Positions 43,915 to 52,795 of a stretch of DNA of 64,000 nt are shown in pieces. How positions within the stretch are numbered: position 1 is the stretch's first letter; each line of letters starts with the position of its first letter. The notes beneath the pieces were generated by a model. The model was not told where the DNA came from, did not search any database, and saw only the letters and a program-made list of their open reading frames with translations. Location: the NCBI RefSeq assembly GCF_900168205.1, contig NZ_FUZE01000009.1, forward strand, positions 94,571 through 158,570. Reading direction: 5' to 3'. The translations under genes and the position numbers were made by a program. The stretch is from Chryseobacterium balustinum (GTDB lineage Bacteria; Bacteroidota; Bacteroidia; Flavobacteriales; Weeksellaceae).

Positions 43915-43965
43915 TTTTAATTTTTATCAAAAGATTATTAAATAAAATATATTGGGTAAGAGCAT

Positions 43966-44832
43966 TTATTCAGTAGGAATAACTAGCTGCCCACTTTTGT
44001 TTAAGTAATGAACTCCACCACCAAAATGTGGCGCACCATAAAATTTTATGAATTCCCCTTGAAAGCCTCTGTAACAGTGCATTTCTATCCTATTAAGAAC
44101 TTTTCCCTGCTCATCAATAATTGCATCTAGAAAATAATCATTTGCGATCTCAAATTCTTGTTCATTTATTCTAACAGCACAAATTCCATTTTCAAATTTA
44201 TCTACTAAATAGAACTTTGGTTCAATTATAACATTATTTAATTCATCTTTAAAACCCCAAAGCTCATTTTCTATAAATGGAATAAATTTGCTGGATCTAA
44301 ACTCATTTTTGTTATCAGTTTCGGAGTGACTATTATTATAAGTATCTATATCAGAAATAATTTTGGGGTCAATTTTTTCTCCTTTGGTATTTATTGGATA
44401 AAAATTAGAATATTTTATATCGCTTACGTAAGCAATTCCATTTTTAAAATTACCATGTCCGTCTTTCCATGTTTTTCCGAATTCATTTACTCCGTTTTTA
44501 TTCACAAACCAATGTTCTCCGAAATTTGAAATTCGTGCAAATCCATCATTAAATCCTGATTCGGGAAAAGCATCTTTAATGTTAAATGCAACGTTGCCTA
44601 GCGTATCAATAAATATCCATTTATAGTCTTTTTTTATAACTTCTTTAGAAACATAACAAAGTCCGTCATTAAAATCACCAGTAATAAGATATTGTGCTTT
44701 TATCTTGATTTTTCCGGTTTTGTCAATAAATCCATATTTTCCATTTTCTGATTCAAATTTATAAAGCCCATTTCCCTGTCCATAAGAAAGGTTTGAAAAT
44801 AAGATGATTAGTAGTAGTATTTTTGCTTTCAA
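43966..44832 (-). CDS. Exported WG-repeat protein
   Basis: The 288-residue protein has a signal peptide ending SYGQ. WG-type repeats follow, each with the pattern G-x-x-G-F-I/V-D-x-x-G-x-x-x-I/V (YGFIDKTGKIKIKAQYL, WFVNKNGVNEFG, WGFKDELNNVIIEPKF). WG repeats are common in Bacteroidota surface and periplasmic proteins; their role is poorly known. A TATATTTG box lies 43 bases upstream. Confidence 0.8.
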   Translation of the reverse strand: MKAKILLLIILFSNLSYGQGNGLYKFESENGKYGFIDKTGKIKIKAQYLITGDFNDGLCYVSKEVIKKDYKWIFIDTLGNVAFNIKDAFPESGFNDGFARISNFGEHWFVNKNGVNEFGKTWKDGHGNFKNGIAYVSDIKYSNFYPINTKGEKIDPKIISDIDTYNNSHSETDNKNEFRSSKFIPFIENELWGFKDELNNVIIEPKFYLVDKFENGICAVRINEQEFEIANDYFLDAIIDEQGKVLNRIEMHCYRGFQGEFIKFYGAPHFGGGVHYLNKSGQLVIPTE

Positions 44833-44874
44833 GGTTTTATAAATTTTTTTGATTAGTTTTTACTTCCAAAGTAA

Positions 44875-44882
44875 CAAATATA
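44875..44882 (-). promoter_or_regulatory. Possible -7 box of the WG-repeat gene
   Basis: TATATTTG on the minus strand matches TAnnTTTG and lies 43 bases before the ATG at 44832. No clear -33 element was seen. Confidence 0.4.
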
Positions 44883-45038
44883 TTCAAAAAGAAGACTTTT
44901 AATAATGTTTCTTCCTCATTAAATTGGGGTAAGCGTGACACTCACGCCAGCGTTACAGACAATTAATAACAAAAACTGATTAAAATGCTGGATTTCCACT
45001 AAAAAATACTCACCATCCAATCATTGAAACTCTTGGCT

Positions 45039-45179
45039 GACTCCCCATGACTCATCGTTGACTCTTCAACACTGGAAAATGAGTCTTTAACACTCTCCGT
45101 TGAGTCATTTATATTCATCGAAGAGGCTTTATGAATGAAAAACGACTCTTTTATACTCGTTGATGAGTCTAAAAGAGTC
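45039..45179. repeat. Cluster of eight GACTC/GAGTC pentamers
   Basis: GACTC (or its complement GAGTC) starts at 45039, 45049, 45060, 45081, 45102, 45144, 45165 and 45175, eight copies in 141 bases. The last three form part of a long hairpin. The 371-base gap 44833-45203 has no gene; apart from this cluster it holds a short GCGTGA-CACT-CACGC palindrome near 44933-44947. Confidence 0.65.
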
Positions 45180-45182
45180 GTT
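45141..45182 (-). terminator. Long hairpin terminator downstream of the 159-residue gene
   Basis: AACGACTCTTTTA (45141-45153) pairs exactly with its inverse at 45170-45182, and an inner ACTC/GAGT stem closes a six-base loop. On the minus strand the hairpin runs into TTTTTC, so it can terminate the gene that ends at 45204. Confidence 0.7.
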
Positions 45183-45203
45183 GGAATAAGTTGAGGAGAG
45201 GTT

Positions 45204-45683
45204 TTACTCTGTATCAGGTTTCTTTTTGTTCCCTTTTTTGGTAAATCTCTGGCTTAAATCTTCATAGATTGGTTTTGCTGTTGCTACGCCTTTGTCAGAA
45301 GCTTCTTTTGTTGTTCCGTAGTAGAGTAGGGCAGAAACCAATGCTTCACTTCCGGCAATGGTTAATGTATCTTCAATATCCGAAGACAATTGTGTTACTA
45401 AGTTTCCAAGTGGGGTAAGTGATGTAACTACTGCTTCATCTTTCAGAAACTCTACTTTATCCATGTAATTAGGGATAAATTCGGGATTGGTTTCCATGTA
45501 GCTTTTTACTTTCTGTACGGTAGCTACTGTTTTATCACCCATTTTAAACATCGATTCTTTTTCTTCTTTAGTAAGCCCCTGAAGGTAAGGCGCAAGAAGC
45601 GTTCTGCAATCCTGTAATTTTTGGTTTACCTCTGCAATTACAGCCAGAGGTATTTCTACACTGATTTGATTTTTTGTGCTCAT
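45204..45683 (-). CDS. Cytoplasmic protein of unknown function
   Basis: This 159-residue, mostly helical protein has no signal or membrane segment. It starts STKNQISVEIPLAVIAEVNQ and has a repeated L-T-x-L-x-x-L-V-T-Q-L pattern in the centre. A basic tail (KKGNKKKPDTE) ends it. No family is recognised. It stands alone, with a long hairpin downstream and 211 bases without features upstream (45684-45894). Confidence 0.62.
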   Translation of the reverse strand: MSTKNQISVEIPLAVIAEVNQKLQDCRTLLAPYLQGLTKEEKESMFKMGDKTVATVQKVKSYMETNPEFIPNYMDKVEFLKDEAVVTSLTPLGNLVTQLSSDIEDTLTIAGSEALVSALLYYGTTKEASDKGVATAKPIYEDLSQRFTKKGNKKKPDTE

Positions 45684-45894
45684 CGTTTGTGAATTTAATT
45701 GTGTTAAACAATTAAAAGTAAGAAATTTAAGGATAGGTTGCTGTAAATTTTTAAAAATAAGTAATAATCGTTTGTGAGCAGTTATTTATAACCTGTTATG
45801 TTGGGGTATGTAGGGATTGTAGATTTACACCATCGGTAAAACTGGTTGCTAAGAAGTAAATTTTAAACCTTGAAAAGCTTAAGTACACAGAATT

Positions 45895-47001
45895 TTAAAA
45901 GTTAATTTTTATTTTTTCTTTGTTTCGAATGACGGTTATATTTTTAATTTCTTTTTGCAGTTCGAAGAAATCTTCCATTTTATTATTGCATGGTAATGCA
46001 TCAGGAGGTAGTTTTTCCCCATTTATTTCGTAAATAATATCTCCTAAATGTAAATTTTTTACTTCTAATTTAATTTTTGAGATGACCCAATCTCCTGTTT
46101 CGCGATGATAATTCGAAACAAATGCAAATGAAGGTACAATATTGACCGCGTTTTGTTTACCTTCAATTACATATAAACTGTTATCGTTTAAATTTAAGAT
46201 GATGTTAAACTGTTTCAGAAAAGTAAATCCTAAATTGTTATCATCAAAATCTGAGGCCACTAATTGCTGGTTTTCTAATTCTAGATTCCCCATTTTAAAA
46301 TTTATATTAGATAAATAGTATTGTTTTTTTATTGCCTGTACTCTGCCATGCGCACCTGTAGAGCTACCTTGGGAAAGAAAAACGGAATACTTTTCTTTAT
46401 CAAAAAGTTTATCGAGTTTATAGTCAGAAATTACAAGCTTTCCGTTACTTCCGGTATCTATAAGAACATATCTTTTTTGGTTTCCTATCTTCAAAAGAAC
46501 TTTTGGTTCTTCAGTATTAGGTAATTTTATTTTTTTGTAGCCAGATAAATTTACATCACTCAGTTTTTCATAAAAATTAATTTTCTTTTGGTCTGTATTA
46601 ATCTCAATACTGTAATTTTTCATAATATCTCTTCCAATAATACCATCAAGATTATTGTGGCAGAGAACACTATCCATAGCACTTAGATCCATATAGACCA
46701 TCTTTAGATTGTTAAAACCTATTTTGTCAATCTCAATGGAGGATTGAGCAATATCAACATTTTTTATTATTCTACTTATATCGCCCAATGTTTTGGAGTC
46801 GATAATTTTTTGGTTTTTAAAGGCTGTAGAATTAAGAGCAGAAACTTGTGCTCCCGTATCAAAAAGAAAATCATACTCCTTCCCATCAACTTTAACCTTT
46901 ATAATAGGAAAACCATCTTGGTCATTATAAGGAACAGAGATAATTTGGGCATTTAATATTTGAAGAATAAACAGAAAAGAAAGTGTTAAAAAATATTTCA
47001 T
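45895..47001 (-). CDS. Secreted retropepsin-like aspartyl protease with two DTG motifs and a PDZ domain
   Basis: The 368-residue protein has a signal peptide ending LNAQ. The first protease half has FLFDTGAQ (DTG 48-50) and the second LIDTGSNG (DTGS 182-185), so both catalytic Asp are present in one chain and the two halves could form one active site. A PDZ-like domain (LGDIIYEINGEKLPPDA) fills the last 70 residues. Such proteases act in the periplasm or at the surface; the substrate is unknown. A TATATTTG box lies upstream. Confidence 0.83.
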   Translation of the reverse strand: MKYFLTLSFLFILQILNAQIISVPYNDQDGFPIIKVKVDGKEYDFLFDTGAQVSALNSTAFKNQKIIDSKTLGDISRIIKNVDIAQSSIEIDKIGFNNLKMVYMDLSAMDSVLCHNNLDGIIGRDIMKNYSIEINTDQKKINFYEKLSDVNLSGYKKIKLPNTEEPKVLLKIGNQKRYVLIDTGSNGKLVISDYKLDKLFDKEKYSVFLSQGSSTGAHGRVQAIKKQYYLSNINFKMGNLELENQQLVASDFDDNNLGFTFLKQFNIILNLNDNSLYVIEGKQNAVNIVPSFAFVSNYHRETGDWVISKIKLEVKNLHLGDIIYEINGEKLPPDALPCNNKMEDFFELQKEIKNITVIRNKEKIKINF

Positions 47002-47412
47002 TAAAAAGTTTTTGATATTTTATTAGAAAGTAAAACTTCGTTAATTCAACCAAAATAGGCTTGTTTAGGAAGTTGTGTTCATATTTTTAATAACCCAAAT
47101 ATAACAATTCTGTCTACAAATTTAATGCTTGTACGCAATTTCTAATATTTTATAACTTTTTGTATTTCTTTGCTTAGTTTACGCCTTTGTATAACTTTAA
47201 ACGGTCAAATTTTAATGTTCTTTGTTTGCCTTTGCGCTAAATTATAGATCATTAGTAAAAACGGATATGCATAAAATATTTTATTCCGAAAGCCTTTTTG
47301 AATTCAATTTAAAATAAATTGGGTTGTTGCGCTGTTTAAAATAAAACCCTAAACCGCAGGATACTCTTCATTTGCATTTCTTCTACATTAGCAGAAAATC
47401 AAATCAAATCAA
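47002..47412. other. 411-base gap between divergent genes
   Basis: A minus-strand TATATTTG (47103-47096) may serve the aspartyl protease. The segment 47175-47240 (ACGCCTTTGTATAACTTTAAA, then CTTTGTTTGCCTTTGCGC) resembles the CTTTGTGAACTTTGCG palindrome family seen at 6876. ATCAA units are repeated just before the glycosidase ATG. No gene is seen. Confidence 0.5.
47096..47103 (-). promoter_or_regulatory. Possible -7 box of the aspartyl-protease gene
   Basis: TATATTTG on the minus strand, 95 bases before the ATG at 47001. A TTTG lies only 13 bases upstream, so the -33 element is uncertain. Confidence 0.4.
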
Positions 47413-48498
47413 ATGAATCAATCAAAATACACACGCAAAGATTTTTTAAAAACTTCAGCTTTAGGAATTACAGCTGTATTTTTGGGTTCGTCATTTACTA
47501 AAGCATTTGATTTTTCAGACAAACCTTATTTTAAATTAAAATCAATTGGTCGTTCGTTACAACTCGAAGGATATTATATTTGGTGTTCTTCTCCGATTTG
47601 GGGTGAAGACGGAAAAGTACATCTCTTTTATTCCCGGTGGAAAAAGGAAAAAGGAATGGGAGGCTGGCTCAATGGCTCTGAAATTTGTAGAGCAGAAGCT
47701 GATTCTCCATTCGATAAATTTGAGCATAAAGAGGTTGTTCTCAGTCCGAGAGGAGAAGGGTTTTGGGATGCAACGACGTGTCATAATCCTATAGTTAAAA
47801 AAGTAGATGACCAATATTACCTCTTCTTTATGGGAAATTCCAACGGAAAAACGAATACCAAAAGAATCGGATTGGCTGTTTCAAAAAAACTTGACGGAGA
47901 ATGGAAAAGACCTGATCAACCTTTACTTCTTCCCGGAAAAGAAGGTTCTTGGGACGATCATTGTACGACAAATCCTGCTTTTGTAAAAGGAAATGACGGA
48001 AAATATTGGCTTTTTTACAAATCCTGGAATACAATAGAATACGAGATTCAGAAAGGAACGGTTCGAGGCAATCGAAAATACGGATTGGCAAAAGCAGATT
48101 CTCCAAGCGGATCTTACACAAAGGTTTCTGAAAATCCCGTAATTGATTTTTCAAATTTACCAAACAATGCACAATTAGAAGATGCATTTATCTGGAAACA
48201 AAACGGAAAATTTCATATGGTTGCCCGTGATATGGGATTTTTTAACCACGAATACGGTTTGCATTTAACGACAAAAAACGGAATAGAATGGACAAAACCT
48301 GAAATAGCTTATCTTAATATGCAGTCTTATATTCAGGAACCCAATCCTCCAAAACATTTAAAAAGATTTGGAAGACTGGAACGTCCTATGATTTTGATGA
48401 GCAAAGACGGGAAAAGACCTCAGTTCTTATTTGGAGCAACACAAGGAGGAACGTTTGAAACTTCTACAACTTTTGTGTTTGAGATTTTGAATCGTTAG
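47413..48498 (+). CDS. Exported five-bladed-propeller glycoside hydrolase (GH43/GH117-like)
   Basis: The 361-residue protein begins with a Tat-like leader (TRKDFLKTSALGITAVFLG), although the second Arg is Lys. The rest shows propeller blades with repeated W-x-x-x-G-K-x-x-L-F-Y and N-P-x-x-V/F-x-x-x-D-G-K-Y-W-L-F-Y patterns. Candidate catalytic acids are the E/D residues in SSPIWGED, EGFWDATTC and QLEDAF. Family members cut glycosidic bonds from the ends of plant or algal sugars; the sugar is not clear from sequence. Confidence 0.75.
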   Translation: MNQSKYTRKDFLKTSALGITAVFLGSSFTKAFDFSDKPYFKLKSIGRSLQLEGYYIWCSSPIWGEDGKVHLFYSRWKKEKGMGGWLNGSEICRAEADSPFDKFEHKEVVLSPRGEGFWDATTCHNPIVKKVDDQYYLFFMGNSNGKTNTKRIGLAVSKKLDGEWKRPDQPLLLPGKEGSWDDHCTTNPAFVKGNDGKYWLFYKSWNTIEYEIQKGTVRGNRKYGLAKADSPSGSYTKVSENPVIDFSNLPNNAQLEDAFIWKQNGKFHMVARDMGFFNHEYGLHLTTKNGIEWTKPEIAYLNMQSYIQEPNPPKHLKRFGRLERPMILMSKDGKRPQFLFGATQGGTFETSTTFVFEILNR

Positions 48499-48554
48499 TT
48501 TTTGAAAATTTATTATTGCTTTTAATTTAAAGGCCTTAAAATTTAATTCTCAAG

Positions 48555-48586
48555 TTCGGCTTAGTCATTTAATTTTAATATTTTTG
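48555..48586 (+). promoter_or_regulatory. Predicted promoter of the arginase-fold gene
   Basis: TTCG (48555-48558) and TATTTTTG (48579-48586) are 20 bases apart. The -7 box is a full match and the -33 box differs by one base. The ATG is at 48610. Confidence 0.55.
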
Positions 48587-48609
48587 AGTTTTAATAAGTA
48601 TTTGAGAAC

Positions 48610-49680
48610 ATGGATTTTGAAGATTTTATAATTTCACCAAGAAATTTCAGAACAGAAAACTGGCAGATCGGAAATAAGATTACAAAGGAAATAAAAGAAG
48701 ACAGTATTGTACTTCTTTTTGTTTCTGACTACAGAGGAGCAAACGGTGATGCTGAAGTTCAGGATTTTACGGCGGTAAGAAAAGAATTTTACAAACTTTC
48801 GCAACTGGATTTTGAAATTCCGATAGTTGATTTAGGAGATTTAGTTTCCGGAAAATCGGTGGAAGATTCTCACTATATTTTACAGGAAGTTTTGTCGGCA
48901 TGTCATTATAAAAGAGCTATTCCGGTGATTATCGGGGGTTCTAATGACTTTGCATTCTCGCTATTTTCGGGTTTACATTTTCATCAGAAAAATATTAACT
49001 ATACGCAAATCAGCAATATTATTTCCATAAAACAAGGGGAAGGTATTAATGAGCATACTTTTTTAAGCAAAATTTTAGGTTCGAAAAACTTTTCAATTAA
49101 AAATTATCATCATTTAGGATATCAAAAACATTTGAACGAACAGGATTCTGTAAAGCTCATCAAAGAAGTGGAGTTTGATATTGTGCGTTTAGCAGAAATG
49201 ATGAATTCTACAGAGAAAACCGAGCCTTTTTTCAGAAAAGCAGATTTGGTAACGGTAAATTGTGATGCCATTGAAAGTTTCAGTGATGCATTTTCTATGA
49301 ATCCGCAGGTGAATGGTTTAAACCGAAGAGAAATCTGTGCTTACATGAAAGAAATCGGTTTAAGCGAAAATCTAAAATCTGTAGGAATTTTTAATTATAA
49401 TATTTATTCTGAAAACCAACTCAATCATCAGCTTTTGGCACAAATGCTTTGGTATCTGATTGAAGGAATCAATATACAGCAATCGCATCCTAAAGAAAGA
49501 CATTACGAAATGTTTTATGTTTTGATTGAAGATCGACAATATGCGTTCAAGCGTGATACCTTCAGCAATCTTTGGTATTTTGGTGATGATGAAAACATAG
49601 AAAACTGTATTCCGTGCTCAAGAAAAGATTTTGATGAAGCTAAAAAAGGTTGGCTGAGCGCAAGATTTACAAAAATCTAA
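48610..49680 (+). CDS. Arginase/formimidoylglutamase-fold protein lacking metal ligands
   Basis: This 356-residue protein has the ureohydrolase fold order: an early DYRG region, PVIIGGSND (105-113) where arginases have GGDH, and LVTVNCDAIES (213-223) where they have SxDxDxxDP. Most manganese ligands are therefore missing: the His of GGDH is Asn, the DAHxD loop is absent, and only one Asp of the last motif remains. Hydrolysis by the usual two-metal route looks impossible. It may be a structural or regulatory relative common in Bacteroidota. It lies 3 bases before a GT2 gene. Confidence 0.75.
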   Translation: MDFEDFIISPRNFRTENWQIGNKITKEIKEDSIVLLFVSDYRGANGDAEVQDFTAVRKEFYKLSQLDFEIPIVDLGDLVSGKSVEDSHYILQEVLSACHYKRAIPVIIGGSNDFAFSLFSGLHFHQKNINYTQISNIISIKQGEGINEHTFLSKILGSKNFSIKNYHHLGYQKHLNEQDSVKLIKEVEFDIVRLAEMMNSTEKTEPFFRKADLVTVNCDAIESFSDAFSMNPQVNGLNRREICAYMKEIGLSENLKSVGIFNYNIYSENQLNHQLLAQMLWYLIEGINIQQSHPKERHYEMFYVLIEDRQYAFKRDTFSNLWYFGDDENIENCIPCSRKDFDEAKKGWLSARFTKI

Positions 49681-49683
49681 GCA

Positions 49684-50685
49684 ATGGAAAATCCGAGCTC
49701 AAAAGTTTCTGTGATTGTTCCCGTTTATAATGTTGAACATTATTTGGCTAAGTGCCTTAATTCTTTGGTGAACCAAAGTCTGCAGAATATTGAGATTATC
49801 GTTGTAAATGACGGAAGTAACGATGGGTCGGAAAATATTATTCATGAATATTCACAAAAATATCCGGATAAAATAAAAGCTTTCACCAAAGAAAACGGCG
49901 GTTTGAGCGATGCCAGAAATTTTGGGATCGACAGAGCAACCGGAGATTATTTTGGGTTTGTAGACAGTGATGATTACGTTTCTGGAACGATGTTTGAAGA
50001 AATGTTGAATCTGGCTGGAAAATATGATGCAGAAATGGTAATCTGCAACATTCAGAAAGTAGATGAAGATGGAAATGTAACCCAAAAGCTCACACAAATT
50101 CCGCATATGCCTGAGAAAATTGTTTTGGAAAAACATTTTTCTGTTTTTTCTGACTTAAGTTATTTTGCCTGCAATAAATTATTCAAAAGAGAGTTATTTA
50201 TTGATAAAAGATTTAAAAAAGGCGTTCATTTTGAAGATATTCAGCTGATTCCTCAGCTTTTGCTGGAATGTAAAATATTGGCGCAAACGCAAAATTTTCA
50301 TTACCAGTATCTTGAAAGAGCAGATTCTATTTCGAAAACCCACAACGAAAGAGGTCTGGATATTTTGAAAGCTGTAGAAGAAGTAGAAACAGCTTTTAAA
50401 ATTTCAAAATATTCTTCAAAAACGGAAGAGTTGAAAGGTTTTCAAATTTTAGAAGGAATTTATACCTTTTTGGCTTATCTTGCTTTTGTTAAAAATGAGA
50501 CACAATTTTACAAAATGTCTCAAGAATTAGAAGATTTTATAAGAAAAAGAGATGTTAAAATGAAAGATATATTGTGTTACAGTCGTTTTGGTAAAAATTA
50601 TCTTTTATCTTTACCCCTGAAAAAAACTATATTTTATCTGCTTTTTTTTGCCAGACAGAAAAAACTGATAAGGAAACTAGTGTAA
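49684..50685 (+). CDS. Family 2 glycosyltransferase
   Basis: The 333-residue protein starts with a GT-A fold: VSVIVPVYNVEHYLAKCL, the nucleotide-binding IIVVNDGSNDGS and the DXD-type FVDSDDYV. GGLSDARNFGI is also typical of GT2. The C-terminal part (about 220-333) is helical and ends with a hydrophobic and basic stretch that may touch the membrane. Donor and acceptor are unknown; nearby WecA/Wza/BY-kinase genes suggest surface polysaccharide. Confidence 0.9.
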   Translation: MENPSSKVSVIVPVYNVEHYLAKCLNSLVNQSLQNIEIIVVNDGSNDGSENIIHEYSQKYPDKIKAFTKENGGLSDARNFGIDRATGDYFGFVDSDDYVSGTMFEEMLNLAGKYDAEMVICNIQKVDEDGNVTQKLTQIPHMPEKIVLEKHFSVFSDLSYFACNKLFKRELFIDKRFKKGVHFEDIQLIPQLLLECKILAQTQNFHYQYLERADSISKTHNERGLDILKAVEEVETAFKISKYSSKTEELKGFQILEGIYTFLAYLAFVKNETQFYKMSQELEDFIRKRDVKMKDILCYSRFGKNYLLSLPLKKTIFYLLFFARQKKLIRKLV

Positions 50686-50788
50686 ACACAAATAAATTTC
50701 CAGTATTTTGAAATAGATTTTTGAAAGTGTATTCTTTTTTAAATTTTATTTTAATATTTGCCGGACGACAAAGGCCCAAAAGCAATAG

Positions 50789-51919
50789 ATGAAAAATTTT
50801 GAACTATTCTTAAATGAAACAGGTATTTCTATTTTTTACATAAAATTAGGATTGGGTTTCTTATCTTCTTTTCTGATAACTTTTTTCTCAATTCCTACGA
50901 TTATTAAAATCTCAAAACGTAAAAACCTAATGGATGAGCCCGGTGTACGGAGCTCTCATCTCAGGAAAATTCCTAATTTGGGAGGTATTGCGATGTTTTA
51001 CTCCATAGGCATCTGTACCTCAATTTTTGCGTATGAAATTTTCGATTTATATAAATTTCTTTTTGCTTCGCTCATTATTCTGCTTTATGTTGGGATTATG
51101 GACGATATTGTTGTTATGCGTGCTTATAAGAAGCTGATAGCACAGATTGTGGTATCAGTTTTCATTGTCATTGGCTCAGATGTAAGGATTAGAAGTTTGT
51201 TTGGGATTTTTGGGGTTTATGAGATTCACTATTTGGTAAGTGTGATTTTTACAATCATTACTTTTATTATTCTCATCAATGCTTTCAATCTTATTGACGG
51301 AATTGATGGTCTTGCCGGTGGCTATTCTCTTATCTGTAGTGCTCTTTTTGGAATTAGTTATTATCGTTTAGGAGAGTACAATTATCCTTTGGTTATTTTA
51401 TCGATTGTTTTAATTGGTTCTGTACTGGCGTTTTTGTATTATAATTTATCAAACTTGCGAGCCACTAAAATATTTATGGGAGATACAGGATCTATGCTTT
51501 TAGGGTTTTTATTGGCATTTACATGTATCTGTTTTATAGATATTTTTATAGATAAGAACATGGTGAGTGTCCCGAGATATCATTTGAAGTCGGCTCCTGT
51601 AGTGGCTGTTGCTATTCTTATCTTGCCTATTGTAGATACTTTAAATGTCATTATGGTAAGACTTTGGAATAAAAAATCACCTTTTGAAGCCGATAAAAAC
51701 CATATTCACCATAAGCTTCTTAAGCTTGATCTCACCCACAGAAGAGCCAGTTTTTATATTATATGCTATTACCTCTTTATTGTAATGATTACCTATTATC
51801 TGAGACATATTAATGTAAATCTATTATTGGTGATTATCCTATTTTTAGGCTTCCTTGGAGCTTATATTCCAGATATTATTTTTCTAATGCGGAATAATAA
51901 GCTGAAAACTGATAATTAA
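50789..51919 (+). CDS. Undecaprenyl-phosphate sugar-1-phosphate transferase (WecA/MraY family)
   Basis: The 376-residue polytopic protein has about ten helices. Family motifs are present: VRSSHLRKIPNLGG, MDDIVVMRAYKKL (catalytic Asp pair region), NAFNLIDGIDGLAGG, FMGDTGSMLLGF and the His-rich HIHHKLLKL loop. The enzyme moves a sugar-1-phosphate from a UDP-sugar to undecaprenyl phosphate, the first step of a polysaccharide. The export and kinase genes follow. Confidence 0.92.
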   Translation: MKNFELFLNETGISIFYIKLGLGFLSSFLITFFSIPTIIKISKRKNLMDEPGVRSSHLRKIPNLGGIAMFYSIGICTSIFAYEIFDLYKFLFASLIILLYVGIMDDIVVMRAYKKLIAQIVVSVFIVIGSDVRIRSLFGIFGVYEIHYLVSVIFTIITFIILINAFNLIDGIDGLAGGYSLICSALFGISYYRLGEYNYPLVILSIVLIGSVLAFLYYNLSNLRATKIFMGDTGSMLLGFLLAFTCICFIDIFIDKNMVSVPRYHLKSAPVVAVAILILPIVDTLNVIMVRLWNKKSPFEADKNHIHHKLLKLDLTHRRASFYIICYYLFIVMITYYLRHINVNLLLVIILFLGFLGAYIPDIIFLMRNNKLKTDN

Positions 51920-51949
51920 ATTATATTTTTACAAACTACATTTATTGAG

Positions 51950-52792
51950 ATGAAAATTTATACGTATTTCCTATTTTTAATTTTACCTTTTGTATTGGTT
52001 TCCTGTATCACAACCAAAGATGTAAAATATATGCAACCAAGTGAAAGTCTTGTTATCAATGAAGAGGGATTAATTCCTTACAATACTCCTGTTTATAGGG
52101 TTACCAAAAATGATATGTTGACTTTGAATATTGTGACAACTCCTGAAGGTGATGCCGCACAGTTTTACTCTTCTTTAAATGCTTCTGCAGGAGGAAATAA
52201 TAATATTTCATTTAGTGGAAGTGGAGGAAATGGAAGTGGAGGAAATGCAATGATTTATTTTAATGGTTTAAAGGTTGATTCTAAAGGGGATATACTGGTT
52301 TTTGGGATAGGTTATGTAAAAGCAGAAGGAAGAACAATAGAAGATATTACCCAAGAACTTCAGCTTAAAGTAAATGAAAATTTTCAAGACGGAAAATCTG
52401 AAGTAAGACTTAATACAGACGGCATAACCTATTACGTTTTGGGTGATATTGAGACCACCGGAATTACGGGAGAAAAAAAAGCTCATAAAAATACATTGAC
52501 TTTAACGGAAGCAATTGCTATTAATGGAGGTTTAAACAGAACGATAGATCGTAAAAATATCGTAGTGTACAGAAAGCTACCCGAAGGTATTAAGAAAGCT
52601 AAGATCGATCTTACAAGAGAAGATGTGATGAATTCTCCGTATTTTTATGTGCAAAATGGTGACGAGATTTTTCTTACAACTCAAAGAAGAGCGCTCAACG
52701 GCTTTGGAAAAGATCCTATACAAACGCTTATTAGCGGTGTCTCTGTGATTACTACAGCGTTATCAATTTATCTGCTTATTAAAAACCTTTAA
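51950..52792 (+). CDS. Wza-type polysaccharide export lipoprotein
   Basis: The 280-residue protein has a lipobox LVSC (C19), then a Poly_export domain (YNTPVYRVTKNDMLTLNI) and an SLBB-like part (YVLGDIETTGITGEKKAHKN). A Gly/Ser/Asn-rich loop is inserted near 75-95. One hydrophobic segment ends the protein. It forms the outer-membrane exit for polysaccharide and works with the chain-length/kinase protein encoded 3 bases downstream. Confidence 0.9.
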   Translation: MKIYTYFLFLILPFVLVSCITTKDVKYMQPSESLVINEEGLIPYNTPVYRVTKNDMLTLNIVTTPEGDAAQFYSSLNASAGGNNNISFSGSGGNGSGGNAMIYFNGLKVDSKGDILVFGIGYVKAEGRTIEDITQELQLKVNENFQDGKSEVRLNTDGITYYVLGDIETTGITGEKKAHKNTLTLTEAIAINGGLNRTIDRKNIVVYRKLPEGIKKAKIDLTREDVMNSPYFYVQNGDEIFLTTQRRALNGFGKDPIQTLISGVSVITTALSIYLLIKNL

Positions 52793-52795
52793 TGT

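Noticed and set aside
45039..45179. GACTC array as a CRISPR
   Set aside because: The repeats are only five bases, the spacing is irregular and both orientations occur; no cas gene is near.
43129..47001. Defence or effector-immunity island
   Set aside because: Ankyrin and WG-repeat genes are sometimes immunity genes, but no toxin, nuclease, NTPase or secretion gene is present.
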